From NCBI RefSeq assembly GCF_947503385.1, contig NZ_CANNDO010000002.1:248001-312000 (forward strand): a DNA stretch of 64,000 bases, read 5' to 3'. Every line of letters begins with the position of its first letter. Within the stretch, counting starts at the first letter, position 1. A program made the position numbers and the translations under genes. This DNA comes from an uncultured Tateyamaria sp. Its GTDB lineage: Bacteria; Pseudomonadota; Alphaproteobacteria; Rhodobacterales; Rhodobacteraceae. Of the stretch, positions 9,725-18,721 are shown in pieces. The notes under the pieces were generated by a model. It was not told the DNA's origin. It saw only the letters and a list, made by a program, of their open reading frames with translations, and made no database searches.

Positions 9725-10194
9725 CCCACGCCGCCGACATCCTGCACCGCGCCGCGGCGCAAGGTATCATGATCGCCACGGTCGAAAGCTGCACAGGTGG
9801 CATGGTCGCCGCCGCACTGACGGATATCCCCGGATCGTCCGCCGTGGTCGAGCGCGGGTTTGTCACGTATTCCAATCAGGCCAAGGTCGATCTGGTGGGG
9901 GTCAGCCCGGCAACACTCGACGCTTACGGCGCCGTGAGCGAAGCGGTCGCCGCGGAAATGGCGAGCGGAGCGCTGGCCCACGCGCCCGTGCAACTGGCCG
10001 TCTCGATCACGGGTATCGCCGGTCCAGGTGGTTCAGAACACAAGCCCGAAGGCCGTGTGTGCTTTGGCATCGCAACCCCTGATGGCACGCAAACCGAAAC
10101 CGTGGAATTCGGCGCATTGGGGCGCGACGCGGTGCGACAAGCGGCCTGCAATCACGCCCTGTCGCTGCTCAGCGCCGCTTTGCGCCGCGACTAA
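9721..10194 (+). CDS. pncC: CinA C-terminal domain protein, nicotinamide-nucleotide amidase
   Basis: 157 residues, equal to the stand-alone CinA C-terminal domain (PncC/YgaD type). Such enzymes deamidate nicotinamide mononucleotide to nicotinate mononucleotide and recycle pyridine nucleotides. The motifs VESCTGGMVAAALTDIPGSS, TYSNQAKVDLVGV, and SITGIAGPGGSEHKPEGRV are diagnostic. The start is the ATG at 9721, which overlaps the pgpA stop by 4 nt; the frame is open further upstream only because it runs inside pgpA. It is last in the operon and is followed by a hairpin plus T-run at 10256-10289. Confidence 0.92.
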   Translation: MTHAADILHRAAAQGIMIATVESCTGGMVAAALTDIPGSSAVVERGFVTYSNQAKVDLVGVSPATLDAYGAVSEAVAAEMASGALAHAPVQLAVSITGIAGPGGSEHKPEGRVCFGIATPDGTQTETVEFGALGRDAVRQAACNHALSLLSAALRRD

Positions 10195-10255
10195 ATTTAC
10201 AGCATCACGCCGCGCAAAGCGCACAAATTTTCATCATTTTGCAATTTGCCCACAA

Positions 10256-10289
10256 AACAACCCGCCCCGCGGGCTGTTGCCTCTTTTTT
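10256..10289 (+). terminator. Rho-independent terminator after pncC
   Basis: AACA-a-CCCGC pairs with GCGGG-c-TGTT around a CCC loop (one internal mismatch), followed by GCCTCTTTTTT. It separates the ispD-pncC operon from amtB. Confidence 0.6.
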
Positions 10290-10351
10290 CCGCATGTGAC
10301 CTCCGCCACAGCGCCGTGCAACAGACCAAGAACCCAAAACGGGAGGGGACA

Positions 10352-11533
10352 ATGAACGGAGCCGATACCGCCTGGATCATCGTGGCAACTGCACTGGTGC
10401 TGCTGATGACGCTGCCGGGCCTTGCGCTTTTTTATGGGGGCCTTGTGCGCGCCCGCAACGTGCTGAGCGTGTTCATGCACTGCTATGCCATCGCGTGCCT
10501 GATGAGCGTGCTGTGGTTCGTGCTGGGCTATTCCATCGCCTTTGGCGGCGGTGACAGCGGATATTGGGGCGGCCTCGACAAATTGCTGCTGAGCGGCGTG
10601 ACCGCTGACAGCCTCAGCGGCACCCTGCCCGAAGTGTTGTTCTTTGCGTTCCAGATGACATTCGCCATCATTACGCCCGCGCTGATCGTGGGTGCGTATG
10701 TGGAACGTGTTGGTTTTGGCTTTGTACTGCTGTTTTCAGGGCTCTGGATGCTCTTGTGCTATGCGCCGGTGGTCCATTGGGTCTGGGGCGGCGGAATGCT
10801 GGCTGATGGTGGCATCTTTGGGGAAACCGGCGTCAAAGACTTCGCGGGCGGCATTGTGGTGCATGAAACGGCGGGCCTTGCTGCGCTGGTGTTGGCCGTC
10901 TTCCTTGGGCCGCGCAAAAACCAAACCGTGCCGCCACACAATCCCGGCATGGTGATGATGGGTGCGGCGCTGCTTTGGGTCGGCTGGTTTGGCTTCAATG
11001 GCGGGTCGCAACTGGCCGCCGATGGCGGCGCGGCCATGGCGCTGACCGTCACGCATATCTCTGCGGCCACCGCGTCGCTCACTTGGGCGCTGTGGGAAAA
11101 GATCAAGTTTGGCAAAGCCTCTCTCGTGGGCATGGTCACCGGCACCATCGCGGGCCTCGCCTCCATCACGCCAGCCTCCGGCTTTGTCGGTCCGATCGAG
11201 GCGCTGATCATCGGCGCGGTCGCGGGTATCCTGTGCCAAGAGGCGGTCGTGCTGATCCGCAACGTGCTGAAAATAGACGACACGCTGGATGTGTTCGCCG
11301 TGCATGGCGTCGGCGGCATCTTTGGCACGGTCATGATCGCAGTGTTTGGCGCAGGCGCATGGGCCGCACAGCTTGGATCGCTGGTCATCGTCGGCGTGTT
11401 CACCGTGGTTGTGACCGTCGTCCTGATCTTTGTGGTCAAGGCCATCACGCCGCTGCGCGTCGACGAAGAAACCGAGACAAATGGCCTCGACCTCGCCGTG
11501 CATGGCGAACGCGCCTACGACGTCAGCAGCTGA
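10352..11533 (+). CDS. amtB: ammonium transporter AmtB
   Basis: 393 residues, about 11 hydrophobic segments, inner membrane. It conducts ammonium/ammonia under nitrogen limitation. Seen: the N-terminal LPGLALFYGGLVRARNVLS, the first pore histidine in VVHETAGLAAL and the second in VHGVGGIFGT (the 'twin-His' pair), and WVGWFGFNGGS. The start is the ATG at 10352, preceded by GGGAGGGG. No separate cleavable signal peptide is evident. It is likely controlled by the NtrBC system encoded nearby. The usual partner glnK is not adjacent on either side. Its 3' end overlaps the convergent MmgE/PrpD gene by 19 nt. Confidence 0.96.
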   Translation: MNGADTAWIIVATALVLLMTLPGLALFYGGLVRARNVLSVFMHCYAIACLMSVLWFVLGYSIAFGGGDSGYWGGLDKLLLSGVTADSLSGTLPEVLFFAFQMTFAIITPALIVGAYVERVGFGFVLLFSGLWMLLCYAPVVHWVWGGGMLADGGIFGETGVKDFAGGIVVHETAGLAALVLAVFLGPRKNQTVPPHNPGMVMMGAALLWVGWFGFNGGSQLAADGGAAMALTVTHISAATASLTWALWEKIKFGKASLVGMVTGTIAGLASITPASGFVGPIEALIIGAVAGILCQEAVVLIRNVLKIDDTLDVFAVHGVGGIFGTVMIAVFGAGAWAAQLGSLVIVGVFTVVVTVVLIFVVKAITPLRVDEETETNGLDLAVHGERAYDVSS

Positions 11534-12807
11534 GCGAAACGCGTTAGGTCATCACCCTCGATGGCCTGCCACAGATCATCCGCCCGTGCGCCCACCAGCG
11601 CGCGGGCTTTTTGCTGGCACCGGTCTGCCCGTGTGGCGGGATCGGTCGCAGCCAAGTCCGTGGTGATGATCGCGTCGCCAACCGTCACGCGGGCCTGCAT
11701 CTCCGACAGGGTTGGATCCCCGACCACCGCAACACGCTTGCGCCACGCCACAAGGTCCGGATCTCGCGCGCAGGCATCGGTAAATTGCGCTATGTTCGCT
11801 GTTCTGATCCCATGTGCAGCCATTGCAGCCACATGGGCGTAGCTGAACTTTGCCTCAAGCCCGGTGGTTGGATCGGGCTTGTTGCAAACAGACAGCCAGC
11901 GCGGATGCGTCTCGATACGCACCATGTCTGCCACCCGCAAACCCTCGACCTGCGCCAACGCCTCCAGCGTCGCGTGCAACCCGTGGCAACAGGCGTGAAA
12001 TTTGTGCGACACGTCACACATACGCCAGGCAAAGGGCACATCATCTCCCGCTCCGTGATGCGTCTCGCCAAAGCCGAGCGGGCCGTCCAGCCCATCGGCA
12101 GCAGACGTCATGCCCGCCGCCGCCCATTGCGCCGCTTCCACCCCGGCCCGCGCCGCCAACCCGGCATTGAGCGGCTTGCCCATTGTCCCGAACTGCGATT
12201 TGAGCCCCGACGCCATGGTCGACGCCAGCCCCAGCGCACGGCGCATCCGTTCATCCCCGAGCGCCATCAGCCGACCCGCGGCAATCGTCGCGCCAAAGGT
12301 CCCGGCGGTCGCAGTCTGGTGATAGCCCACCTGATAATGCCCCCGGCCCAGCCATAGGCCAACGGCAACCGACGCCTCTGCCCCCACCAAGGCTGCATCA
12401 ATCATTGCGGACATCGACACGCCGCGCGCCTCTGCGATGGCCAATGCGGCGGAGACGACAACCACCGACGGATGCCCGATATGTGCAAAATGCGTATCGT
12501 CGTAGTCCAAGGCGTGCGACAGCGTGCCGTTGACCAGCGCCGCGTCCGCTGCGTCGCTCGTGCGCCCATCAAACCGCGTGCACGGTCCCTGCCCTGTCAG
12601 CGTGTTCGCCCATGTGTCAAAACCGCCCTCGGCCCGGCCCGCCATGCCACACACCGCCCAATCAAGCACCGACAGCCGCATGACCGCCCGCTCGGGCGCC
12701 CGCGTCTCCGCCTGCGCATAGTCTTGCAACAGCGCGGTGATCCCACCCCGTCTCTGTCCCAAAAAATCCTCCCCGAAGGGTCGGCCCGCCAAAAGGCCGC
12801 CCCTCAC
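11515..12807 (-). CDS. MmgE/PrpD family protein
   Basis: 430 residues with a GTG start that overlaps the upstream gene's stop as GTGA. The fold family includes 2-methylcitrate dehydratase, iminodisuccinate epimerase and aconitate decarboxylase. Conserved features are DYDDTHFAHIGHPSVVVV, GYHQTATAGTFGA, KPLNAGLAARAGVEAA and KFHACCHGLHATLEAL. No methylcitrate cycle genes (prpB, prpC) are near, so the substrate is unknown and the PrpD label should not be read as an assigned reaction. The first 30 residues are atypical; translation might begin later, at a TTG near 12767. Confidence 0.85.
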   Translation of the reverse strand: MRGGLLAGRPFGEDFLGQRRGGITALLQDYAQAETRAPERAVMRLSVLDWAVCGMAGRAEGGFDTWANTLTGQGPCTRFDGRTSDAADAALVNGTLSHALDYDDTHFAHIGHPSVVVVSAALAIAEARGVSMSAMIDAALVGAEASVAVGLWLGRGHYQVGYHQTATAGTFGATIAAGRLMALGDERMRRALGLASTMASGLKSQFGTMGKPLNAGLAARAGVEAAQWAAAGMTSAADGLDGPLGFGETHHGAGDDVPFAWRMCDVSHKFHACCHGLHATLEALAQVEGLRVADMVRIETHPRWLSVCNKPDPTTGLEAKFSYAHVAAMAAHGIRTANIAQFTDACARDPDLVAWRKRVAVVGDPTLSEMQARVTVGDAIITTDLAATDPATRADRCQQKARALVGARADDLWQAIEGDDLTRFAQLLTS

Positions 12808-13247
12808 CCGTAAAGCGCTGCGGCCCGCCGTTCGAACGCGCGCACAATGCGCTGCATCGCTTCGTTGAACACAACGCCAATGATGCCTTGCAGGATCGCG
12901 TTCTTGAACTCGAAATCCACAAAAAATGTCACGTTGCAGCCGCCTTCCGCTTCGGAAAAGGCCCAGTTTGACTTCATGTAACGGAATGGACCGTCAAGAT
13001 ACTCTGTCTCGATCCGGTGCGTGCCGGGATACAGCACAACGCGCGACCCGAACCGTTCGCGGAACACTTTGAAGCTGATGACAAGGTCCGCCTCCATCAC
13101 CTCATGGTCATCCCTAGGCGTGATCTGGCGCACGCGGGCTGCGGCACACCACGGCAAGAACTGAGGATAAGACGCCACATCCGCCACCAGATCATACATC
13201 TGTTGCGGTGTGTAAGGCAGGAAGCGGGTTTCGGAATGGGTCGGCAT
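12804..13247 (-). CDS. type II toxin-antitoxin RatA / Coq10 family protein (START/SRPBCC fold)
   Basis: 147 residues. Hydrophobic-ligand-binding START-like fold with family pattern [27 protein letters not shown] and the C-terminal helix [16 protein letters not shown]. In alphaproteobacteria this family is the counterpart of mitochondrial Coq10, a ubiquinone-binding protein that supports respiration. The E. coli relative RatA was described as a ribosome-association toxin; here no antitoxin-like RatB partner is adjacent, so the quinone role is more likely. ATG at 13247 is used; a GTG lies one codon upstream. Confidence 0.88.
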   Translation of the reverse strand: MPTHSETRFLPYTPQQMYDLVADVASYPQFLPWCAAARVRQITPRDDHEVMEADLVISFKVFRERFGSRVVLYPGTHRIETEYLDGPFRYMKSNWAFSEAEGGCNVTFFVDFEFKNAILQGIIGVVFNEAMQRIVRAFERRAAALYG

Positions 13248-13316
13248 CACGCTATGGGTTTAGGACAGGTGCCGTGCGATGTGTCGCGCAAACGGTGTGA
13301 AATCAAGGGGGGTGCC

Positions 13317-13853
13317 ATGGCACAGCGGCCATATGTCATAGACCAGATGATCTCGGCCAAGGCGATTGCCGCCCGGATCGAAGCGCTGGCCCGCGAGATC
13401 GAAGCCGAGTTTGAGGGCACGGACAAACTGGTCGTGGTGGGCCTTTTGCGCGGCTCCTTTGTTTTTATCGCTGATCTTGTGCGGGAACTGGACCTGCCGA
13501 TCGAGGTTGATTTTCTTGAGGCGTCATCCTACGGCGACAGCACCGAATCCAGCAGGGAAGTCCGCATTCTCAAGGACTTGCGTGGCGCAATTGAAGCCCG
13601 CGACGTGCTGGTGGTCGAAGACATCGTAGACACAGGCCACACCATGCATCACGTCAGCACACTGCTTGCCTCGCGCAAGCCCCGGCGGCTCAAGACCATC
13701 GCCTTGCTGGACAAACCGGCGCGGCGCGAACTGTCGTTCAAGGCCGATTGGACCGGTTTCGAAATTCCTGATGAATTTGTGGTGGGTTACGGAATTGATT
13801 ACGCGCAGCGCAATCGCAACCTGCCCTTTATCGGCAAAGTGCGGTTTACCTGA
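13317..13853 (+). CDS. hpt: hypoxanthine phosphoribosyltransferase
   Basis: 178 residues, purine salvage: hypoxanthine or guanine plus PRPP gives IMP or GMP. The PRPP-binding motif [14 protein letters not shown] (about residues 98-111) and the LLRGSFVF loop are clear, and [21 protein letters not shown] is the typical C-terminal segment. The start at 13317 has an AAGGGGGGT ribosome site 5 nt upstream and gives the usual length; a longer open frame upstream is antisense to the preceding gene. The 3' end overlaps the convergent small gene by 8 nt. Confidence 0.96.
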   Translation: MAQRPYVIDQMISAKAIAARIEALAREIEAEFEGTDKLVVVGLLRGSFVFIADLVRELDLPIEVDFLEASSYGDSTESSREVRILKDLRGAIEARDVLVVEDIVDTGHTMHHVSTLLASRKPRRLKTIALLDKPARRELSFKADWTGFEIPDEFVVGYGIDYAQRNRNLPFIGKVRFT

Positions 13854-14055
13854 ACAGACGCCGCGTGACGTTGCCGACGGTTTCGCCCTGCACCAACGCA
13901 TCATGCAGCGCGTATTTCGTCGGATCACCGCCCTCCACGGCGTCAATCGCCGCAAGTGCGTCCCGCAAATGCGCTATCGCAACGCTATGTTCTGCCGGGT
14001 TCAGGTCAAGGACGATCTGTTCCAGCGTTGATCTGATGTGTGTCACATCGGCCAT
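13846..14055 (-). CDS. small conserved-looking hypothetical protein
   Basis: 69 residues from the ATG at 14055 ([15 protein letters not shown]); an in-frame ATG at 14121 would give 91 residues but adds a low-complexity head. The protein is soluble and helical in character with no cysteine, signal or membrane segment. It sits between hpt and lipA and overlaps the end of hpt by 8 nt in convergent orientation. I do not recognise the family. The amino-acid composition and codon use look like a real gene, but evidence is limited to an open frame of reasonable quality. Confidence 0.55.
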   Translation of the reverse strand: MADVTHIRSTLEQIVLDLNPAEHSVAIAHLRDALAAIDAVEGGDPTKYALHDALVQGETVGNVTRRLFR

Positions 14056-14177
14056 TCGGCGCACCCCCAGTGCCGCTGAAGCACGTGGGTTTATGGTCAT
14101 CCGCGGGACCGGAAGTGTCAACGCAAACTTACACCACCATGGGTTGTATTTTTTGGCCGGAGCGCACTCTGTCCGGC

Positions 14178-15131
14178 TCAGCCGCGCGCGGTTTTGCCCT
14201 GCCGTGCGGCCCGCATTTTGGCGAAATCATCACCCGCATGATATGACGAACGGGTCAGAGGCGTTGCGCTGACCATCAGGAAGCCTTTGCCATAGGCGGC
14301 CTTTTCGTAGGCCGAGAACTCTTCTGGCGTCACGAAACGATCGACGCGGTGGTGTTTGGGCGTGGGCTGCAAATATTGGCCAATGGTCAGAAAATCGATA
14401 TCGGCGGCGCGCATGTCGTCCATCACTTGCACCACCGCCTGTTTGTCCTCACCCAGCCCGACCATAATGCCCGACTTGGTGAACATCATCGGGTCCAGTT
14501 CCTTGACTCTTTGCAGCAGGCGCAGCGAATGGAAATAGCGCGCGCCGGGCCGCACCTCTGGGTACAGGCCTGGCACGGTTTCCAGATTGTGATTGAACAC
14601 ATCGGGCCGCGCTTCGACCACGACCTCCAGCACAGACGGGTCGCAACGGATAAAGTCCGGGGTCAGGATTTCGATGGTGGTGTTGGGGCTGCGGTGCCGG
14701 ATTGCGCGGATGGTCTGGGCAAAATGATCAGCGCCGCCGTCCTCGATATCGTCGCGGTCCACCGACGTGATGACCACATGGTTCAGCCCCAGCTTTTCCA
14801 CGGCGTGGGCGACGCGGCCCGGTTCGAACACGTCGAGGTCCTCGGGCGGTTTGCCGGTGGCAATGTTACAAAACGTGCAGGCCCGTGTGCAGACCTCGCC
14901 CATGATCATCATGGTGGCGTGGCCCTGGCTCCAGCATTCACCGACATTGGGGCAGCCCGCCTCTTCGCAGACGGTAACAAGGCCATTGTCGCGCATGATC
15001 TTGTGCGTGTCCTTGTAGCCTTGGCTCACCGGGGCCTTTACCCTGATCCAATCCGGCTTTTTCGGCTGCGGATTGTCCGGGCGGCGCGCCTTTTCGGGGT
15101 GCCGTTGCTCTGGTATTTTCAGATCGCGCAT
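14178..15131 (-). CDS. lipA: lipoyl synthase LipA
   Basis: 317 residues. Radical-SAM enzyme that inserts two sulfurs into the octanoyl group on lipoyl-dependent enzymes. The auxiliary cluster motif [13 protein letters not shown] and the radical-SAM motif [13 protein letters not shown] are intact, as is the final serine-bearing motif [10 protein letters not shown] that ligates the auxiliary cluster. The ATG at 15131 ([19 protein letters not shown]) is the usual alphaproteobacterial start; the open frame upstream to 15236 is not family-like. It stands alone, lipB being outside the window. Confidence 0.97.
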   Translation of the reverse strand: MRDLKIPEQRHPEKARRPDNPQPKKPDWIRVKAPVSQGYKDTHKIMRDNGLVTVCEEAGCPNVGECWSQGHATMMIMGEVCTRACTFCNIATGKPPEDLDVFEPGRVAHAVEKLGLNHVVITSVDRDDIEDGGADHFAQTIRAIRHRSPNTTIEILTPDFIRCDPSVLEVVVEARPDVFNHNLETVPGLYPEVRPGARYFHSLRLLQRVKELDPMMFTKSGIMVGLGEDKQAVVQVMDDMRAADIDFLTIGQYLQPTPKHHRVDRFVTPEEFSAYEKAAYGKGFLMVSATPLTRSSYHAGDDFAKMRAARQGKTARG

Positions 15132-15250
15132 CGCAGTGTCCACAAAATGGTTCAGCGTTAAACCAATTGTAACATAGTCTGTGCGGCGGAAAATACCCTG
15201 CGGTGCAAAGCCGCTATGCGCCGATCCGTGGCACACGCCCCGGATACCGC

Positions 15251-15289
15251 GAAAAAGATGGCGTCGCGGGGAGGAAGCGCGACGCCATC
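15251..15289 (-). terminator. Rho-independent terminator of the DUF6456 gene
   Basis: A perfect 12-bp stem, GATGGCGTCGCG (15257-15268) with CGCGACGCCATC (15278-15289), 9-nt loop. On the minus strand the stem is followed by TTTTTC (15256-15251). It lies 20 nt beyond the stop of the minus-strand gene ending at 15309. Confidence 0.88.
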
Positions 15290-15308
15290 TGTCCGAACCG
15301 TGGAAAGG

Positions 15309-16454
15309 TCAGCCGATCAGGCCGCCCCCGGGTCCGGTCGTCTCTTCGTAGTGCTGCTTGAGCCGCATCAGCGCGATGCGCAGCACGATCTTGCCCGACC
15401 GGGCCGACCAGCCCAGCCGCTTTTCTGTGGATTCCAGCCCTTCAAGAAAGCAGCAGCAGCGCAATACCACATCCGACAGACCCGGCCCCAGATCGCTGAG
15501 CGCATCACCCACCCGGCGGCGGGCCGCATCCGGGCCGCTGCCCACGCCGCTGTCTGCGGCAAAGCCGCCGCGCGCGCCGCCCGTCAGGAACCGATCCCAA
15601 TTCTGTGACACGCGTGGCCCCATCTGGGCCAGTTCGAAATCCTCCCGCAGACGCTCACCGGCATTGACCAGATCATCGCTCAGAAAGGGCGAGCCATCGC
15701 GGTCCCGCCGCCGCGCCAACGCGGTCAGGGGGGATTCGGACATGTTGTAACGCACGCGACGGCTTTGCCCGGTATCGGGATCGCGCACATCGCGCTCGCC
15801 CCAGTTGCGGTGCTGTTCGGCAAAGGGTGCCGCCGCCTCGGCCATGCCGCGCGCCGTGTCTTCTGTACCGTCCATCATCTCGTTCAGCGCGGTGCGGCCC
15901 GTTCCGGTGATCTTGTACCGCGTGATCCGACCGGCGGTCTCTGCGCTGATCCATTCCTGTAACGCCATGGCCTCGGCCACTTGCCGGTCGACCACCGCAG
16001 TGCGCGTGCTGGCCCCGGCAGCGCCGTCCCGCACCACAACCGCTTTTTCCATATCGATGGCCACAGCCAGCACCGCGCCCTTTTCGCACAGGCGGCGCAA
16101 GATGCGCTGCGCCTCCTGTTCGAACAAGGCGCTGTCGGGGGCGATGTCTTGTTTGGCGGCGTGCATGGGGCTCGTGTCCTTTTGCTGCGTGTACGGCGAA
16201 ACCGACGACCGTTCTTTCATACCGGTGCCCAACTTGCGCAGAACGGCGTCGATCAGGGGATCATCACGGCGGGTTTCAAACCGCCGGATCTGGCGCAGAA
16301 CGGTAGAGGCATGGCACCCCGTCTGCCGGGCCAGTTCCCGGATCGGGAACCCCGCCTCTGTATGGGCAAGGTAGTTGCGTGCCGCAGGCGGCACCCATCC
16401 GGGCAAACCCGCCAATCCGGGTTGTGCACCATTTCTGTGCAGCATCATGTCCAT
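15309..16454 (-). CDS. DUF6456 domain protein with N-terminal helix-turn-helix
   Basis: 381 residues. The N-terminal 65 residues contain a putative helix-turn-helix (PIRELARQTGCHASTVLRQIRRFE), so DNA binding is likely. The C-terminal half, from about residue 225, carries the DUF6456 domain (ESPLTALARRRDRDGSPFLS ... NAGERLREDFELAQMGPRVS), ending near VLRIALMRLKQHY. This architecture is widespread in Rhodobacterales, with no established function. It is divergent from the DUF6477 gene across a 247-nt region with DnaA- and CtrA-like sites and has its own strong terminator. A regulatory role is my inference. Confidence 0.85.
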   Translation of the reverse strand: MDMMLHRNGAQPGLAGLPGWVPPAARNYLAHTEAGFPIRELARQTGCHASTVLRQIRRFETRRDDPLIDAVLRKLGTGMKERSSVSPYTQQKDTSPMHAAKQDIAPDSALFEQEAQRILRRLCEKGAVLAVAIDMEKAVVVRDGAAGASTRTAVVDRQVAEAMALQEWISAETAGRITRYKITGTGRTALNEMMDGTEDTARGMAEAAAPFAEQHRNWGERDVRDPDTGQSRRVRYNMSESPLTALARRRDRDGSPFLSDDLVNAGERLREDFELAQMGPRVSQNWDRFLTGGARGGFAADSGVGSGPDAARRRVGDALSDLGPGLSDVVLRCCCFLEGLESTEKRLGWSARSGKIVLRIALMRLKQHYEETTGPGGGLIG

Positions 16455-16487
16455 TTCCGTCCTTCAGACCTGCCAGTTGTCCCGGCT

Positions 16488-16541
16488 TTATCCACAATTT
16501 GTCCACACAACCTAAGGATGCATTGGTTACCCATAAGTTAA
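16488..16541. promoter_or_regulatory. DnaA-box and CtrA-box-like sites in a divergent promoter region
   Basis: TTATCCACA (16488-16496) is an exact match to the DnaA box TTATNCACA; TTGTCCACA (16499-16507) differs by one base. TTAC-CCATAAG-TTAA (16527-16541) matches the CtrA site TTAA-N7-TTAA except for one base. All lie 34-87 nt upstream of the DUF6456 start and 161-214 nt upstream of the DUF6477 start. Confidence 0.5.
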
Positions 16542-16701
16542 CAATCGTCGGTCCCAGCAGCATTGTTTCCAAAAGATAAACACTTGCTAAACCAGCGGAC
16601 GCCCCTTCGCGGCGACACGCAACACCCGCTAGAGTTGTGTAACGGTAAGGCTCATCGACCAGCCCGCGACGGGTTGGCCTCACGCCAAGTGGAGCTTAGA
16701 A

Positions 16702-16995
16702 ATGCAAGACGTCCTGACCATGCTGCAAAGCCTGCACCGCCCTCGCCTGCTCATGCGGGCGGCCCGAATCGGTGCCGAGGACTACCGCCGCGGCGCGCAT
16801 CTGCCCCGGCTGCTGGGATATGGGAATCTGCCGCGCCATACGCAGGCGTTGCTGCGCTTGATGGAAATCGAGGCCGAGCTGAACGCCCAGCGCATCGAAG
16901 ACGAATCTGCGTATAACCTGTTGCGGCACATCGATATTCTGATCGCCATCGTAGGCGAGGCACGGATCATGCAGGCGGCCCAACCGGCCGCCTGA
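16702..16995 (+). CDS. DUF6477 family protein
   Basis: 97 residues, basic and helical, matching the small DUF6477 family of Rhodobacterales (RPRLLMRAARIGAEDYRR near the start). No membrane segment, signal or metal motif is seen. The function is unknown. It is transcribed divergently from the DUF6456 gene, so the two probably share regulation. The start at 16702 follows GGAG (16691-16694) at a fitting distance. It ends 9 nt before the stop of the convergent MttB-family gene. Confidence 0.85.
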   Translation: MQDVLTMLQSLHRPRLLMRAARIGAEDYRRGAHLPRLLGYGNLPRHTQALLRLMEIEAELNAQRIEDESAYNLLRHIDILIAIVGEARIMQAAQPAA

Positions 16996-17004
16996 TCGGG
17001 CACA

Positions 17005-18549
17005 TCACATAAAGCTGTCGGGCTCCGCCGCCTTGCGCTGCGCAACATAGGCGTCCAGCGCTTCGCGGGTGGCGACGTCCATGTCTGGCGCCTGATAGTC
17101 GTTCAGCAACCGTTCCACCCGCAGCCGGGCCAGTTCAATCGTGTCGCGCGCGCCCTCGTCTTCCCACGTCTCAAAGGGCTTGTAGTCGAGAAGGTCGGAC
17201 TTCCAAAACGCCTGCTTGAAATTCGCCTGCGTATGGGCGCAGCCAAGGTAGTGCCCGCCCGGACCCACCTCGCGAATGGCATCCATGGCCTGTGCGTTCT
17301 CGTCTATCTGCACGCCTGCTGCGAGGTGGTGCAATGTCCCTAACTGGTCTGCATCCATCACGAATTTCTCGTAACTGCTGACCAGCCCACCTTCGAGCCA
17401 GCCGCACGCGTGCAGCATAAAGTTCACACCCGCCAGCAGCCCCATGTTCAGGGAATTCGCCGTCTCGTAAGCCGCCTGCGCGTCCGGCAGTTTCGAGCCG
17501 CAGAACGACCCCGCGGACCGGAATGGCAGACCCAGCCGCCGCGCCAGTTGCCCAGCGCCATATGTGATATGCGCAGCTTCCGGGGTGCCAAAGGTCGGTG
17601 CGCCCGAATTCATGTCGATGGACGTCACAAACGCCCCCATGATCACCGGCGCCCCTGCCCGGCATAGCTGGGAATAGGCGATACCGGCCAGCACTTCGGC
17701 CATCACCTGCGTCAGCGTGCCCGCCACGGACACAGGCGCCATCGCACCCCCCACGATAAAGGGCGAAATGATGCACGCCTGGTTGGCTTGTGCGTAAACC
17801 TCCAGTGCGCCCATCATAACGTCATCGAATGTCATGGGCGAGTTGATGTTGATCAGCGAGGTCATCACCGTGTTCTCGGCGACAAAATCCTTTCCGAACA
17901 GAATCTCGGACATCTCGACCGAATCACGCGCCCGGCTGGGTTCCGTGACCGAGCCCATGTAGGGTTTGTCCGACAGCGTCATATGCGCGTGCAGCATGTC
18001 GAAATGCCGTTTGTTCACCGCCACATCCGTGGGCTCACAAACCGTGCCCCCCGAGTGGTGCAGCCACTTGGACATGTACCCGAGTTTCACGAAATTCTGG
18101 AAATCCTCAATCGTCGCATAGCGCCGACCGCCATGGGCGTCGCGCACAAATGGCGGGCCATAGACCGGGGCCAGAACCAGATTGCGCCCGCCGATCTCGA
18201 CCGACCGGGCCGGGTTGCGGGCGTGCTGGACAAAGCGTGACGGCGCTGTTGCGCACAATTGCCGTGCCAGACCGCGCGGAATGCGCACCCGGTCCCCGTC
18301 GACATCCGCGCCCGCATCGCGCCAGCGCTGCAACGCTGGCGGATTGTCGGGAAAATTCACACCGACCTCTTCGAGGATCGTCTCGGCATTGGTCTCGATG
18401 ATATCGAGCGCTTCTTCGGTCAGCACCTCGAAATTGGGAATGTTGCGCTCGATGAACTTCGCGGTCTCAAAGGACACCGCGCTGCGCTCTGCCCGCCGTG
18501 CCGCACCGCCGCCACCGCGTCCGCGCCGTCTTGCCGATCCATCCGCCAT
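17005..18549 (-). CDS. trimethylamine methyltransferase (MttB) family protein, non-pyrrolysine
   Basis: 514 residues, close to the MttB family length. These TIM-barrel enzymes move a methyl group from a methylamine or quaternary amine to a corrinoid protein. The family pattern is seen in NFEVLTEEALDIIETNAETI, GGTVCEPTDV, SPFIVGGAMAPVSVAGTL and AHTQANF. The frame has no in-frame TAG, so it lacks the pyrrolysine of the archetypal MttB; non-Pyl relatives act on glycine betaine, proline betaine or similar. No corrinoid-protein (MttC) or MtbA-like gene is next to it. The N-terminus is rich in Gly/Arg (residues 5-20), so translation may start later. Substrate unknown. Confidence 0.88.
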   Translation of the reverse strand: MADGSARRRGRGGGGAARRAERSAVSFETAKFIERNIPNFEVLTEEALDIIETNAETILEEVGVNFPDNPPALQRWRDAGADVDGDRVRIPRGLARQLCATAPSRFVQHARNPARSVEIGGRNLVLAPVYGPPFVRDAHGGRRYATIEDFQNFVKLGYMSKWLHHSGGTVCEPTDVAVNKRHFDMLHAHMTLSDKPYMGSVTEPSRARDSVEMSEILFGKDFVAENTVMTSLININSPMTFDDVMMGALEVYAQANQACIISPFIVGGAMAPVSVAGTLTQVMAEVLAGIAYSQLCRAGAPVIMGAFVTSIDMNSGAPTFGTPEAAHITYGAGQLARRLGLPFRSAGSFCGSKLPDAQAAYETANSLNMGLLAGVNFMLHACGWLEGGLVSSYEKFVMDADQLGTLHHLAAGVQIDENAQAMDAIREVGPGGHYLGCAHTQANFKQAFWKSDLLDYKPFETWEDEGARDTIELARLRVERLLNDYQAPDMDVATREALDAYVAQRKAAEPDSFM

Positions 18550-18651
18550 GCCATCATCCCCTTTTCGCTCGTCGTGGATCGGTGATTACCGCATCCCCCG
18601 AACCCGTGCGCGCGGTTAACGCCACAGCAGGGAAAAAAGCGACATCCCCTG

Positions 18652-18673
18652 CTTCTTCTCTTTGCAAATACTC
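18652..18673. repeat. dispersed intergenic element, partial copy
   Basis: CTTCTTCTCTTTGCAAATAC plus TC here differs by a single base insertion from the start of the element at 51874. This copy lacks the G/C hairpin that follows in the other copies. Confidence 0.5.
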
Positions 18674-18721
18674 ACATGTCCGACGCTTGCCACCGGCGCA
18701 CCCCCCGCATATTGCATTTCC

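Noticed and set aside
10195-10351. Possible sigma-54 promoter of amtB
   Set aside because: No TGGC-N8-TTGC-like element was found; NtrC here lacks GAFTGA, so none is expected.
14150-14177. GCCGGA/TCCGGC hairpin after lipA as a terminator
   Set aside because: On the lipA strand the hairpin is followed by A's, not T's.
17005-18549. Pyrrolysine-encoding MttB
   Set aside because: No in-frame TAG exists in the full-length frame.
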